Part shown: positions 54,261 to 64,000 of the stretch, piece after piece | Layout of the letters: every line of letters starts with the position of its first letter | Numbering within the stretch: the stretch's first letter is position 1 | NCBI GenBank assembly: GCA_033816765.1 | Contig: CM066294.1 | Span: forward strand, 2,418,001 to 2,482,000 | Length of the DNA stretch: 64,000 nucleotides | Direction: 5' to 3' | DNA from: Nothopassalora personata | Taxonomy: Eukaryota; Ascomycota; Dothideomycetes; Mycosphaerellales; Mycosphaerellaceae | Notes under the pieces: generated by a model | Seen by the model: only the letters and a program-made list of their open reading frames with translations | Told to the model about the DNA's origin: nothing | Database searches by the model: none | Program-made: the position numbers and the translations under genes

Positions 54261-54391
54261 GAAGTTAGTTGCGCGTGGTGCACAGTCGCACGTCGTGCAC
54301 AGCCCAATGAAATGAAAATTACGCTACCTGTTGTCTCGGTGACGATAGTCAATGTTTGATCGGATTATCCTAAGTTTAGTGCGCAATTAGT
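54261..54391. mobile_element. Second MITE copy, right arm largely deleted
   Basis: The first 120 bp align without gaps to the copy at 18878 in the same orientation, with about 14 differences by my count. At the point corresponding to 18998 a 32 bp segment of the right inverted repeat is missing. The sequence then resumes with GCGCAATTAG, which corresponds to GCGCAACTAAC in the intact copy. The left end is preceded by TA. Confidence 0.72.
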
Positions 54392-54697
54392 GGATGGTGT
54401 TCCCGAGCAGCGGGTGCGGCATGAGTAATGATAGTTCACTGCGGAGGTTTATTCTGCTACCGTGTGTAATGACAGATCCTCCTCGACATGGAACATTTCC
54501 TCTCGACGAATATCTCAACTGTCCCGTACGAGCCACATACAGTCTCCTACGCTCCCCTATGAGCTTTTGCCAAATCTCAAAGGCCCGTCTCTGCAGTATC
54601 ATCCCGACCTTTGCTACGAACTGCGAGAACCTCTTCACCACCTCGGTCTACACTGTCTTACCCCATCCTCACCTCTCCCCATCCCTGCTCCCGAAGC

Positions 54698-55439
54698 TTA
54701 CATCAAAACCAACCCCAAAAGAGCCATGCCCACCAGAACTCCCTCTACCATGAATCCCCCATTCACATTCGCCCCGCCCGTCGACTCCGGCGCCGCCGTC
54801 TCGGTGCCCGTCGCACTCTCAGTAGCAGACGGAGTACCCGTGGCCGTCCCTGTTGCTGTCGCACTCTTCGTCGCAGTAGCAGTAGCAGTCCCACTCATCA
54901 AACTTGCAGTCGCAGCGCTCTTCCCCGTCTCAACCGCCTGACAAATTTTCGGATCGAGCGTCGCAGAAGTATAATCCTCGCCTTTCGCGCTGAGGGCCGC
55001 GGCGCAGAGGTTGTTGGTTGAAGTTTCGACTTCTGGTTTGACTGAGTTTAGCAGCGATCTCACCTCACTCGCAGCGGGGCGGATATCATGGAGGAGGAGG
55101 CTGTGCGAAGCCACGGGAGGAAAATGGGGAAGTGAGGCGACTGACTTTTGAGGTCTGCGACGGAGCACCCGGCTTCACACAGACAGGGGATGGCGACTTT
55201 CATGAAATCTTTCGCGCCGGTTGTGCAAGCGCAGTGAGCGTCTGTGGGAGCGCATGAGGTCGAGGCGATGGCTTTGGTGAAGCATGCGGACTGGAGGTCA
55301 TGTCAGTTCATGGAATGGAAGATGGAAGATGGGGTGATGGGGATGGGAGAGTGCAACGTACAGCGCATTTTGGTAGATCCTGGATCTGGGCTGATGCGAG
55401 GCTCGTAATGGCGAGGACGAGTGCAATGGTGGATCTCAT
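54698..55439 (-). CDS. CFEM-domain GPI-anchored cell-surface protein
   Basis: Three minus-strand exons, 55362-55439, 55146-55290 and 54698-55041, encode 188 aa. The introns are 71 bp (GTACGT..CTGAC..CCAG) and 104 bp (GTCAGT..GCTAAAC..TCAG). A signal peptide (MRSTIALVLAITSLASAQ) leads into a CFEM module with eight Cys: LPKCASACF, STSCAP, DAHCACTT and PCLCEAGCS. The Asp before the CxC pair matches the position of the haem-ligand Asp in CFEM haemophores. A Thr/Ala/Ser-rich stalk (TATATKSATATGTATG) follows, then a GPI-type tail with a C-terminal hydrophobic segment (VEGVLVGMALLGLVLM). CFEM proteins bind haem or act at the wall; the substrate is unknown. A different acceptor for intron 2 would add about 17 residues but breaks the phase I computed. 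Confidence 0.85.
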
Positions 55440-56271
55440 GGTGAAGGAATGTGCTATCTCCAATGATCGCGCAAAGGGAGTGTGTAAGTGATCAGATCAA
55501 TGGGTGTGTCTGTCTGTGCTCGATGGAATCAAGCCCGCGAAGAGGGAGCGTGTGGATTGCTTGAAAGGGGGGGCAGCAAGGTGAGGTCAATCATCTCAAA
55601 TACAACTCGCTCCCCTCATTGTTATACCGGGCCTTGAAGCTCTTTCGACTCAAGGTACTCCCAGTGCTGACTCTAGCTCGACTGCCTGAAACGGAGCATG
55701 ACAGCGCATACAAGCTTTATGTCCTACATGCAATCAATCTTACCGTTGGACTGGGTCAAATGGGTTGTACTCCAAAGGCGTGAGGTGGATTGGGCAGCGT
55801 CTCGTGGTTACAATTCGTGGTTGCGTAAGACCGACGACGGTGATGGATACAGGATCGCACGGGGACGCTGCACATCTCCAAATGTCGTAGTTGAGGTGTA
55901 GTATCGCGAGTCGCGCGCCGTGCGGAGTTTGCTGTATTAGGCTTTGAGCATGCCAGGATCCCATGTGTTAGCAGCTCCTGACACCAACCACGACCCGAAT
56001 CGTTCCTCGCTCGACGAGTCGGATTTATTGATATGTGGAGGAAGCAACGCGAAGCTCAGTCGTGGCGTGGAGGGCCTCGAGCTCGACATACAAGCACTGC
56101 TATACAGTCTTGGCGGACTCAACCTTGAGGCGTTTAACGCTACGCCAAAAGGCGGCCACAATCATAACATCATAAATTCGTGGCTCTATCCATGGCCACT
56201 GTGAGGTTTGGCTATTCTACACCAGTAAGTCCACCCAGCCTGCAGAACGCCTTTTCATAGCACTGTTCGCA
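55440..56271. other. Intergenic between CFEM and MCM10 genes
   Basis: No supported gene; only short ORFs on both strands. It includes the CFEM promoter and the MCM10 3' UTR. Confidence 0.4.
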
Positions 56272-58722
56272 TTATACAATATCCAAATCATCGTCATCGT
56301 CATCCACTTCCAACCCAACCCCAGCACCAGGCAGGCTATCCCGACCCGGCGTCCGGATCCCCTTCTCCTCGAGCAAATACCTCGCCTTCTTCTTGATCGG
56401 GCTCGACGAGCCAGCGCTTCGAAGACTACTATTCTGCGATCTCGGCCTAACCAGATCAGGGCGTGTAGTCTCGACTGTGAGCTTCGTCTGTCCACGCTCA
56501 GGACTACCAAGGCGACTCTCTTTGGGCTGAATGAGGCCAGCCTTCTTCGCTCCTCCCCAGCCCATGGGTGTAGAGGACTTGCTGCCGCTGCTGTTGTTCG
56601 CCATTGAAATCGCGCCGAGCCCGAAGTGCTTCTTGCGGTCTTTTGGAGGGGACATGTGGACATCTGTAGACTTCTTGCCGAGGAGGCCGAGTTCTGAGGC
56701 TGAGGGTTTGGCGAAGAGTTCTTTTCTGGCTTCTTCTGATGCTGTGCCTTTGTGTGTCGTCGTTGTGACGGTGGTGGTCTGAGTATGCTTGGTTCGCAAA
56801 TACTCTGCTCCAGGCCCACTACCCATTTCGCCCAGTCTCCTCGCCAGATCACGTTCTTTCTGTGCGTTTGCAAGGCGTTTGCGGGAGGCTTCTTCTTGGG
56901 TCATATTGTGTAGTGCGTCCATATCCTCCGAGTCGAGAAGACTTGCTGCGCTCTTACCGCCTCCCGGAACGTGATAGAGCTGACCATATTCGCGGTGATG
57001 CTGTCCGCCTATTTTCTTCTTGCGCATTTCGGCATCCCTTGCGAGCTTACTCTTAATACGATCCTGGGGATTGCCGGTGCCGCGGAACATAGAATTGACG
57101 GCCATGTTGCCTTTGCGTGCCTTCTCGATCTGAAGATTGAGATGGAATTCGCACGCTTCCGTCTTGCGCTTGTCAACCCATTCTGTACACTTCTGCCCAT
57201 CCTTCTTGGTTGCACTACAGTAGCTGAGGTCTCGTGCAAGGCCAATCTCCATGACGGCATCTTCGCTGCTTCCAAGCTTGAGGGAGAACTTGCCGTCGTG
57301 CTGATTGCCCTTCGGAGGGAGTATGGCTGGGTTCATGATGGCCAGTAGTGTGCCCGGAGTAAGCTTCCAGAACTGGTTGAAGGCAGTGCCAAAGAGAAAG
57401 CAGTCAATCTCCCACTTCAAGTCGCAGAGTTTGAGTACCATGAACTTGTTTCGGGGCGTGTCGTAGTCCTCTTTGGACTTCTCTGCAGTCTTGTGGGACT
57501 GTTGCTGATCCAGAGGATTCGATTTTGAGGCCAGCACAGCGAACAGAATATAGTCTGTCTCGCAATCCGGAGGTTCATACTCGGGCGATGTTACTTCTTT
57601 AAGCAACCGCGGCAGAGTGTATACTTCTTTGCCTTCCATTTCCCGCGCCACGACAGAGTGCTGAATGTGGCGCTTGCTGAGGTGAACTTTGGAAAAAGGA
57701 TCGTAGCCAGCGTCTTCGTCGCGGTCCTCGATGTGTAGAGATGTGTCACTGTCGTCGCCAGCATGACCGGTAGCCGAGTCTTGCCCATATGCCCCAGGAT
57801 TGATCGGCTTTGCCTGTGATCGAGGCTGTAGATCGTCGCGCGGAGTCCGTGCTGAATCCCATCGTCGAATGCCAGCTGCTGGTGGATCTCGTCCACGAGT
57901 CTGCCCAGCCGACGAGGGTCTATCTGCTATATTTGGAGGTCTCGAGACTCGAGCATTCTGTGTCTGTGGTGTTTGGGATGCCTCATTCTGCCTGTGAGCA
58001 AAGCCAGAGCTTCGTACCTTTTCGATACGTTCCTGCTTCGCTTTCTTCTCGTCCGAGTCGATCTTGCTCTGAGCCAAACGTTGACTGAAACTCGAGACCT
58101 TGGGCGCATCGTCTTTGATCGCTGCTTGCAGTGACTGGTGTGACCTCGCACGCTTGATCTGGTTTCCATCGCTCGACCTCTTAAGTGAAACAGCTTCTGC
58201 CCGACGTACTGCCGGCAGACCCAATCTCTGTCGTGCTGGCGATAGCTGCTCTTGCGGTTCTCTGACAGTCCTCACAGGTGAGAGTGGCACTTCCACCGCT
58301 GCTTTGTACAGCCTCGTGGGCGATATGTTGCGCTTTCGAGGTGAAGATGACCTGGCACTGTCTTGTCGGCTGTCTCGCCCGCTGCTCCCACCATCACCGC
58401 TGGACTTCTGTTTCTGCTGCAGCCTCTTCAACTTCAACTTGGCCTGGATTGCCTGCAGCTGCAGTTGCAGTGTCTCCTCATCTTCCTCTTCATCCTCGTC
58501 GTCGTCCATGTCGGCCAAATGCTCGAGTGCTTTCGTGCTGCGCAGAGGGTTTGAGGGACTCGGCGACGGACTTCTTTCGTCTGCGCGACTCTGCCTGTCC
58601 TGCCACCGCTTCCTACCGCTTGGTGAAGACAGTAATGCTTGGAAGGGTGATTTGGGCGGCCATTGAGTCGTGTTCTTGTCGGGCGACAACTTGGAGCGTG
58701 GCGACTCTCGGACGACTACCAT
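56272..58722 (-). CDS. MCM10: DNA replication initiation factor Mcm10
   Basis: This single exon encodes 816 aa. The disordered N-terminal 330 residues carry an acidic and Gln/Leu coiled segment (DDDEDEEEDEETLQLQLQAI). The conserved core starts around VHLSKRHIQHSVVAREMEGK and includes the OB fold (LKLCDLKWEIDCFLFGTAF, GTLLAIMNPAILPPK) and the zinc motif (DLSYCSATKKDGQKC..CEFHLNLQIEKA). MFRGTG follows. The C-terminal part is Lys/Ser-rich and acidic at the extreme end (EVDDDDDDLDIV). Mcm10 activates the CMG helicase and links it to polymerase alpha at replication forks. The Cys/Cys/Cys/His zinc ligands are all present. The metazoan C-terminal domain is absent, as in other fungi. Confidence 0.93.
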   Translation of the reverse strand: MVVVRESPRSKLSPDKNTTQWPPKSPFQALLSSPSGRKRWQDRQSRADERSPSPSPSNPLRSTKALEHLADMDDDEDEEEDEETLQLQLQAIQAKLKLKRLQQKQKSSGDGGSSGRDSRQDSARSSSPRKRNISPTRLYKAAVEVPLSPVRTVREPQEQLSPARQRLGLPAVRRAEAVSLKRSSDGNQIKRARSHQSLQAAIKDDAPKVSSFSQRLAQSKIDSDEKKAKQERIEKVRSSGFAHRQNEASQTPQTQNARVSRPPNIADRPSSAGQTRGRDPPAAGIRRWDSARTPRDDLQPRSQAKPINPGAYGQDSATGHAGDDSDTSLHIEDRDEDAGYDPFSKVHLSKRHIQHSVVAREMEGKEVYTLPRLLKEVTSPEYEPPDCETDYILFAVLASKSNPLDQQQSHKTAEKSKEDYDTPRNKFMVLKLCDLKWEIDCFLFGTAFNQFWKLTPGTLLAIMNPAILPPKGNQHDGKFSLKLGSSEDAVMEIGLARDLSYCSATKKDGQKCTEWVDKRKTEACEFHLNLQIEKARKGNMAVNSMFRGTGNPQDRIKSKLARDAEMRKKKIGGQHHREYGQLYHVPGGGKSAASLLDSEDMDALHNMTQEEASRKRLANAQKERDLARRLGEMGSGPGAEYLRTKHTQTTTVTTTTHKGTASEEARKELFAKPSASELGLLGKKSTDVHMSPPKDRKKHFGLGAISMANNSSGSKSSTPMGWGGAKKAGLIQPKESRLGSPERGQTKLTVETTRPDLVRPRSQNSSLRSAGSSSPIKKKARYLLEEKGIRTPGRDSLPGAGVGLEVDDDDDDLDIV

Positions 58723-59006
58723 TGTGGCAGTGACAGACGATTCACCCGGAATCGCATGTTGTGTTTATATGTTGCGGGAGAATTGTTTGGTCTGTGTCAC
58801 GTAAAAGTGGCCAGGACCATGCTAGAAGAGGTGGAGCTTCCAAGAATTCAATCAAGGGCGCGTCTCGACGTGTTTGGCTCGCGTCACATTTCCATCTTTA
58901 AACCATTGCACCCAACCACAAACATCGCCAACTCTTCTTCTGCACTTCTTGGACTGTTGCATCTCGCGTCGTTGGATCTGTCGACTTGGGTAAAGCATAA
59001 CATCCA
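58723..59006. promoter_or_regulatory. 284 bp divergent promoter, MCM10 / RNase H2B
   Basis: Two genome-maintenance genes, MCM10 and RNH202, share this divergent intergenic segment. Coordinated S-phase expression would be plausible, but I saw no ACGCGT-type MCB element in it. Confidence 0.45.
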
Positions 59007-60305
59007 ATGGCGAAAACACGATCGAAACCTGCAGCGGCCAAGAAGCAGGATGAAGTCGAGTCTACCAAGCCAACGATAAAGAAACTGGAGGCGAGTGTCC
59101 CCAACCCACCACAAGTCTTCGTGCTGCCAAAGGACACCTCGTCAGAAGCAAGGATAGCAACGTTACCCAATCCTGCAACATCTACGCCGGGTCGATATCT
59201 GGTCTGCCCGGACAAGGGCTTCTACGAATTCACGCGAGTTGCGGTGCCGAAGAAGGAGCAAAGAAGTTGGCTACTGGCACCACATCGAAGGGAGGAGAAG
59301 CAAGAAGCGGAAGAGGATGAAGCAAAAGACTCCGGCTATGTTCTGCAAACGCCGGACATGCTCATTGCGACACCCGTGGACCCTCTGTTCGTGCTCCTGC
59401 CTTCCCTGGCTGGAGACGTTGAAAGCCTTGGACAGGAATATCTAGCACCATCAGACTACCTGGCAAAGCTCACGGAGCAATCGAAACAGCTGGCCCAGAT
59501 CATACATCCCAACCAGCCTGGAAAGCTCGAAAAGAAGATGGAATCACGAATGGACGCAGTGTGCGATGTTATGGACATGGGTGACGACAAAATGTATGCA
59601 TTGTCGCTGCCCAAGCTAGTCAAGGAGCTGGTCTCCAAAGCGAGGAAGATGACAGCGAAAGGACTGCCGGCGAGCATGGAGGACAAGTTTGTCAAGCAAG
59701 CATTAGATGTGCCTGTGCTGAGCATCAAGCGGGAGGAGGGCAGTATCAGCATCGCGGCGGACGATGCCACGCCTGGTGCTGAAAGCGAGACTACCTCCGA
59801 AGCGCAGTCGCAGGGTACGGACGCTTCAGGAACGACAGTCGCCTCAGTCTCAACGGCCGCAACCTCCGTTTCTGTTGCAGCCGCCACAGACGACACTTCA
59901 CCACCAAGTCAAGCAGCTGAGCTTCTACGGCTGCGTGTGGCGCTGGACTTTATGCTTGCCTCGTACGTCTCGCCAGCGATCCGGGGCAAGGTGGAGCCTC
60001 TCCTCAAAGACCAGACCATGACATCAATCGACTTCGCACCACTCGACAAGCACCTCGAGCACGTTGCTTCTTTGAAGAAGCAAGCCCAAGCCCTGCGTTC
60101 ATTCAGTGACAACATCTCCCGCAAACGGAGCGCTGTGGACGATGAAGAAGCTCTAGACAAGGCAGAAGCGAAAAAGCGCACGAAAGAGGAAGAAGAGGCC
60201 CGCAAGAAGAACATCAGCCACGGCGTCAAGCAGCTCGCCAAAGTCAACACATCCGGCATGAAGAAGATGAGCAGCTTCTTCACCAAAGCATCAGCCAAGA
60301 AATGA
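59007..60305 (+). CDS. RNH202: Ribonuclease H2 subunit B
   Basis: This single exon encodes 432 aa. The N-terminal triple-barrel region shows VFVLPKDTSSEARIATLPNP and GRYLVCPDKGFYEFTRV. DMLIATPVDPLFVLLPSL, the hallmark of the Ydr279/RNASEH2B family, follows. The helical domain (MDAVCDVMDMGDDKMYALS) comes next. A long Ser/Thr/Ala linker leads to a helical segment (LRLRVALDFMLASYVSPAI). The C-terminus is basic and ends MKKMSSFFTKASAKK, which resembles a PCNA-binding PIP box with Met instead of the canonical Gln. Subunits B and C scaffold the catalytic A subunit, which removes ribonucleotides from DNA. The stop codon is 21 bp from the convergent monooxygenase stop. Confidence 0.9.
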   Translation: MAKTRSKPAAAKKQDEVESTKPTIKKLEASVPNPPQVFVLPKDTSSEARIATLPNPATSTPGRYLVCPDKGFYEFTRVAVPKKEQRSWLLAPHRREEKQEAEEDEAKDSGYVLQTPDMLIATPVDPLFVLLPSLAGDVESLGQEYLAPSDYLAKLTEQSKQLAQIIHPNQPGKLEKKMESRMDAVCDVMDMGDDKMYALSLPKLVKELVSKARKMTAKGLPASMEDKFVKQALDVPVLSIKREEGSISIAADDATPGAESETTSEAQSQGTDASGTTVASVSTAATSVSVAAATDDTSPPSQAAELLRLRVALDFMLASYVSPAIRGKVEPLLKDQTMTSIDFAPLDKHLEHVASLKKQAQALRSFSDNISRKRSAVDDEEALDKAEAKKRTKEEEEARKKNISHGVKQLAKVNTSGMKKMSSFFTKASAKK

Positions 60306-60326
60306 GACATGATCCCAGAACTGCCA

Positions 60327-61859
60327 TTATCCTCGATACCTGACATTCTGAAATACTGGCGTGCTCTGCCCACTCATTGACTGGCTGACATATCGATATG
60401 GCTCCTCAGCGTGTCCGTTCACACCGTTCGTCGCAGCCTCATCCGGGAAGAATCGATTCTTCGGCCTCGGCAGTCCAAGATGCTCCCTCAACGTCGTGCC
60501 CTCATAGTCTTTCCGGAACAACCCACGCTTCTGCAGAACCGGCACAAGCCTCTCCGCGATATCATCAAGTCCCTGCGGCAGATACGGCATCGCGCACGTG
60601 AACCCATCACACGCCTCCTCCTCCAACCACTGCTGCATCTCGTCCGCGATGCTCTCCGGGCTCCCAACAAACGCCAGACCCCGATACCCACCATACCGCT
60701 GCGCCAGCTGCCGCACTGTCAAGCCTTCCTCTTCCGCAAGATTGATCACGCCCTGCCTCGCCGTGTGGCTCGCATTCGTCTCGGGCATGACTTTCGGCAA
60801 CGGCGCGTCAGGTTCGAATTGACTCGCATCGCAACCCAGCGAGATAGAAAGCGACGCGATAGCACTGTCGTAGTGCACTTTGCTATCCAGCAACAACCTT
60901 TTCTCCTGCGCCCCCTCCGCCGAATCTCCGACAATAATCATCGCCGCTGGCAAAATCTTAACATGCTCCCGCTTTCTCCCGGCTTTCTCGGCGCGAGACT
61001 TGATATCCGCGTACAACTCCTTCGCACCTTTCAAATCATTCGGGGAACAGAAGACCAGCTCCGCCGTTTCGGCTGCGAGTTGTCGTCCCGGCTCGCTCTG
61101 GCCCGCTTGCACAATCACGGGCCAGCCTTGGATGGGGCGCGCGATGTTTAGCGGTCCTCGGACTGATAGGTATTCTCCTTTATGGTTCAGAACATGCATC
61201 TTGTCGGGATTGAGAAAGATGCCGCTCTCCACCTCTCGCGGGAACGCATCGTCGGCAAAACTATCCCAAAGCCCCGTCACCACATCGTAGAATTCCCTCG
61301 CTCGCTTATATCGATCCGTATGCTGCATATGCTCCTCTTGTCCAAAATTCTTACTGCTCTCGGGGTTTCCGGTTGTCACAATGTTCCACGCTGCTCTTCC
61401 ACCTGAGAGATGATCCAGCGATGCAAACCTCCTCGCGACGTGGTATGGCTCATCGTACGTCGTGGTCGCGGTTGCGGCGAGCCCTATCTTGTCAGTACAC
61501 TGGGAGAGAGCGGAGAGGAGCGTGAAGGGTTCGAAGGAGGTTGTGGTGTGGGAGCGTTGGAGGGCGGCGGTGGGCATGTTGAGGACTGCGAGGTGGTCGG
61601 CCATGAAGAAGGCGTCGAATTTGGCGCGTTCGAGAGTTTGGATGTAGCGTTTCAGGGAGGGGAGGGAGAAGTTTGCGGTCGGGTCGGCTCCTGGGGGAGC
61701 ATGTTAGTTGTGATGGCGGAGTGGATGCGCTTGGAGGGTTGTTCTTTGGGCTGTGTTGATGTGGACCGTACCTGGATATCGCCATGCGCCGGTGTGGAGG
61801 GCGACGGGGCGCATGAAGGCTGTGAGGTGGAGCTGTTTATGGGGGTGGTCGTTGGACAT
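60327..61859 (-). CDS. FMN-dependent monooxygenase, NtaA/SnaA/DszA/SoxA family
   Basis: Two minus-strand exons, 61772-61859 and 60327-61690, encode 483 aa. The 81 bp intron (GTACGG..ACTAACATG..CCCCAG) sits in WRYPG-ADPTANFSL. The luciferase-like fold shows FDAFFMADHLAVL, ATTTYDEPYHVARRFASLDHLSGGRAAWNIVTT, RYKRAREFYDVVTGLWDSF and PVIVQAGQSEPGRQLAAETA, the family order. It uses FMNH2 supplied by a separate reductase to oxidise small N- or S-compounds; the substrate cannot be read from sequence. The start MSNDHPHKQLHLTAFM (61859) is chosen over an ATG 23 codons upstream because family members begin close to HLTAF. No transporter or reductase partner lies nearby. Confidence 0.9.
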
Positions 61860-62195
61860 GATGGGGGTTGTGTGGAGGCTGTCTCTGTATGTCGTTGATG
61901 TCGACGTGGTGGTGATGGGGAGGATCACGTGGTTAGTGTGTTAGCTGTGAGCGTACGAGAGCACAATACGAGAGAGTGTGAGAGGATGAAGGAGAGGGTT
62001 TTCGTCGACCTACGATGTTTACTATACCTCTGACGACGAGCGACGGACATAAGAAATGGGCATTAGAAATACGTGAGGTGAGCATGGTGAGCTTACAGCT
62101 GCTATGGCGAATGATGTGGGGCTCTCTGCGCAGAGCGGCGCAGTGGTGGCAAGCACGACATCGGCATTACGGTTGACAGGTGTGCGTGCGTGCGG

Positions 62196-62237
<42 letters not shown>

Positions 62238-63326
62238 GCTTCGAAATTGCCGTGGACGGAGACGTAACCAGAGCACATATCTTGAGATAAGAACAATTTC
62301 CGCTGTCGTGGTAATAAGACATTTCAGATAGCTCGAGGTGGTTGGCGGCCCCGGCGTGGTTGTGGTCGTTTGCTTGAGCAGAGCTGATGAGTCTCTCGGT
62401 AGTTCTAGTTGTTGAATACCAAGACTGGGGAGCAGGAGATGATGATTGGTGGCTGAGGCTGTCACGCTAGCGTATGGCTCTGGCGGTGCTAGCGGTGCCT
62501 GATCTGATCTGGACGAGGAGCTCTTTCTTCCGCGTCTTTTGTGTCTTATTACTGTATGTATGCATCAACACGTCAGCATGGAACAATGGAAATTCTCGAT
62601 CTCGATCTCGATGATCTTGTTGTCATGAACTCTACCCGGGACCAATTTCTGGCAACGAGCAGGCCTCGCATCAGGTCAGACTGAGCTGAGGCTGCGTTTG
62701 CAGTAGGCTTAAAATGTAATGCCCACTCATCAATGGATGCTGCGGAAGGCCCCCTCAGAAATTTCGACCTCGAGGCTCGCATCGAGTCGCCGGACTACTG
62801 AGGCGCGGAGATTTGAACGATTATGCCAAGTCAACGCGAAAGTACGACACCACGACTCCCGATCGAATAGCAGAACATCTCGTGCAGCTGATTCCGTAAC
62901 GCTTGCAAGCAGCGGCCAACACAAGCCGTCATACACCAACTGTAAAACTCCAAAAGGGACGCCCCTCAAGGGAGGGGCTAGGTAGCCAGTTATATATACT
63001 TTCACACCAACGCTCAAGGATGATCGCGTAGCGAACCGCTGGCACAAATGCCAACACCTCAATGTCAATACTCTCCGTCGTCTCCCGATCCGACAATCCT
63101 GGATCAACAAAAGCATAACCATTCGGATGCCTTAATGGTGTGCATACGAGCATAAACCGAGGGCACCTCGTGGATCGGCACAGCATGCCAAATCCCTCAA
63201 GCATGCTCTACTTATGCTCGGCGTCAGCAATAATGAAGTGGTTCCTGAAGTTCCCACGGCCAAGGAAAGCTGCATTGTCATTGTACAGTTGAGCAGCACG
63301 TTTGTCCAAGCGCAACTCATCAAACC
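61860..63326. other. Intergenic with an ATT microsatellite, no supported gene
   Basis: ORFs on both strands are short and overlapping. Several of them are created by the ATT/TTA repeat, which reads as poly-Leu, poly-Ile or poly-Asn. No RNA gene was recognised. Confidence 0.4.
62197..62237 (+). repeat. (TTA)n microsatellite
   Basis: About 13-14 uninterrupted TTA units lie in intergenic DNA downstream of the 2EXR-like gene. Confidence 0.92.
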
Positions 63327-63989
63327 TCAAGCCACCGAAACCTCAGTAAAAAGCCTCTCCAGTCCTTCCAGTTCATCACCATTGACCTTGTCGGGAAAAG
63401 TAATGTCGTGTCTGCAACATTCGCCGTCGTACGTAATCTGCATCACGCCTCCAAACTCGCGAAACACCTTGCTCCTCTGCAACTTCGTCAGGTCCTTAGG
63501 ACAGTTGTCGTCGTGTTGATAGTTCGCATCGTAGAAGTAAAAGTGCTTCATCTGCTTCCTGTTTTCTGCGCCGATGACCCTGAGCCAGTCTACCGTCATG
63601 TCAAGGTCGGTCTCGTAGCAGTATCCCGACTGGAATCGGTTGTGTTTGTACCACATTGGCAGCGCATCGGCTCGAACGCTGCGGCATACCCGAGTTAATG
63701 CTGGCTGCCAGGGAGAATGCTTTGTACCGTTTCCCCATAGATCGACGTCTGCGTAATATTCTTCTGACCACCCGCCGTAAGAGCTGTCGCATGGGCAATT
63801 GACGAGTAGCGGCTCGTCTTGGACGAGAGCGAACTCCCATATCGCTAGTTGCAGTTCTGCTGGCAAAGAAAGTAGCCCAGAAACCGTTTGTTTGTGAGTG
63901 GTCAAATACTGGTAGTGTGGATCCGTGGAGTGCGACTCTTGAGAAGCCGACGCTCTCGTTGGGACCAATTTCAGGTGTGGAATTGTCAT
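63327..63989 (-). CDS. 2EXR/F-box-like domain protein, function unknown
   Basis: This single exon encodes 220 aa and starts 11 bp from the window edge, so an upstream exon cannot be excluded. After a polar N-terminus it shows LLSLPAELQLAIWEFALVQ, the start of the fungal 2EXR/F-box-like fold. The middle has PALTRVCRSVRADALPMWYK, the second hallmark (LxxxCRxxRxEalplfY). The C-terminal half is aromatic- and Cys-containing. These families are expanded in Pezizomycotina, and individual roles are mostly unknown. Confidence 0.75.
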   Translation of the reverse strand: MTIPHLKLVPTRASASQESHSTDPHYQYLTTHKQTVSGLLSLPAELQLAIWEFALVQDEPLLVNCPCDSSYGGWSEEYYADVDLWGNGTKHSPWQPALTRVCRSVRADALPMWYKHNRFQSGYCYETDLDMTVDWLRVIGAENRKQMKHFYFYDANYQHDDNCPKDLTKLQRSKVFREFGGVMQITYDGECCRHDITFPDKVNGDELEGLERLFTEVSVA

Positions 63990-64000
63990 AGCGCTGTCAA

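Noticed and set aside
62104..62331. Poly-Leu / poly-Ile / poly-Asn ORFs
   Set aside because: They are translations of the TTA microsatellite and not proteins.
1..64000. tRNA genes, rRNA genes, CRISPR arrays
   Set aside because: I saw no tRNA A/B-box pair with cloverleaf potential, no rRNA-like sequence and no spaced direct-repeat array. A tRNAscan run would be needed to exclude a tRNA.

Overview
This window is nuclear DNA of a filamentous ascomycete (Pezizomycotina), most likely a Dothideomycete. Genes are dense and carry short 48-160 bp introns with GT..CTAAC/CTGAC..AG signals. Several are fungus-specific: a type I FAS split into alpha and beta subunits, a CFEM/GPI protein, a LaeA-like methyltransferase and 2EXR/F-box proteins. 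The left end shows heavy C-to-T decay typical of repeat-induced point mutation (RIP). The class assignment is inference; the kingdom and subphylum are well supported.

Layout. 1-7145 is a RIP-ruined repeat block. It holds a minus-strand Ty1/Copia element whose 5' LTR and primer-binding site I can delimit and whose 3' end lies off the left edge. To its right is a second decayed element with a plus-strand pseudo-ORF and a candidate LTR. The block ends abruptly against normal-composition DNA, and the first thing there is a C-terminal tyrosinase relic. 8.3-16.2 kb holds a mitochondrial UbiB kinase (Cqd1/ADCK2 type), an F-box protein, a LaeA-like methyltransferase, a small secreted Cys protein and Arp2/3 subunit ARPC5. 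17.2-19.0 kb holds a decayed NAD(P)-binding gene, a DUF1772 membrane protein and an intact-looking MITE. 19.8-33.3 kb is the divergent fatty acid synthase pair, FAS1 (beta) and FAS2 (alpha), sharing a 1.4 kb promoter; together they encode all the activities of the fungal FAS dodecamer.

34.2-45 kb holds a Cys-rich metallothionein-like protein, a long disordered protein, a 3.8 kb gene-poor stretch and the glucosidase II beta subunit. 45.7-56 kb holds a disordered protein with two in-frame TAGs, DPM3, an ARM-repeat SmgGDS-like protein, ARP6, a GCIP-like protein, a truncated second MITE copy and a CFEM GPI-anchored protein. 56.3-64 kb holds MCM10, RNase H2 subunit B, an FMN-dependent monooxygenase and a 2EXR/F-box-like protein.

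Most genes are housekeeping: lipid synthesis, ER glycosylation and quality control (GTB1, DPM3), actin nucleation, chromatin (ARP6) and replication/ribonucleotide removal (MCM10, RNH202). I did not find a clearly new biological system. The most notable items are the two-copy MITE family, the gene relics beside repeats, and two stop-free introns of length 3n that mimic coding sequence. Many gene models below are reassembled by me from exon fragments across frames, with phase checked by hand; no alignment was run.
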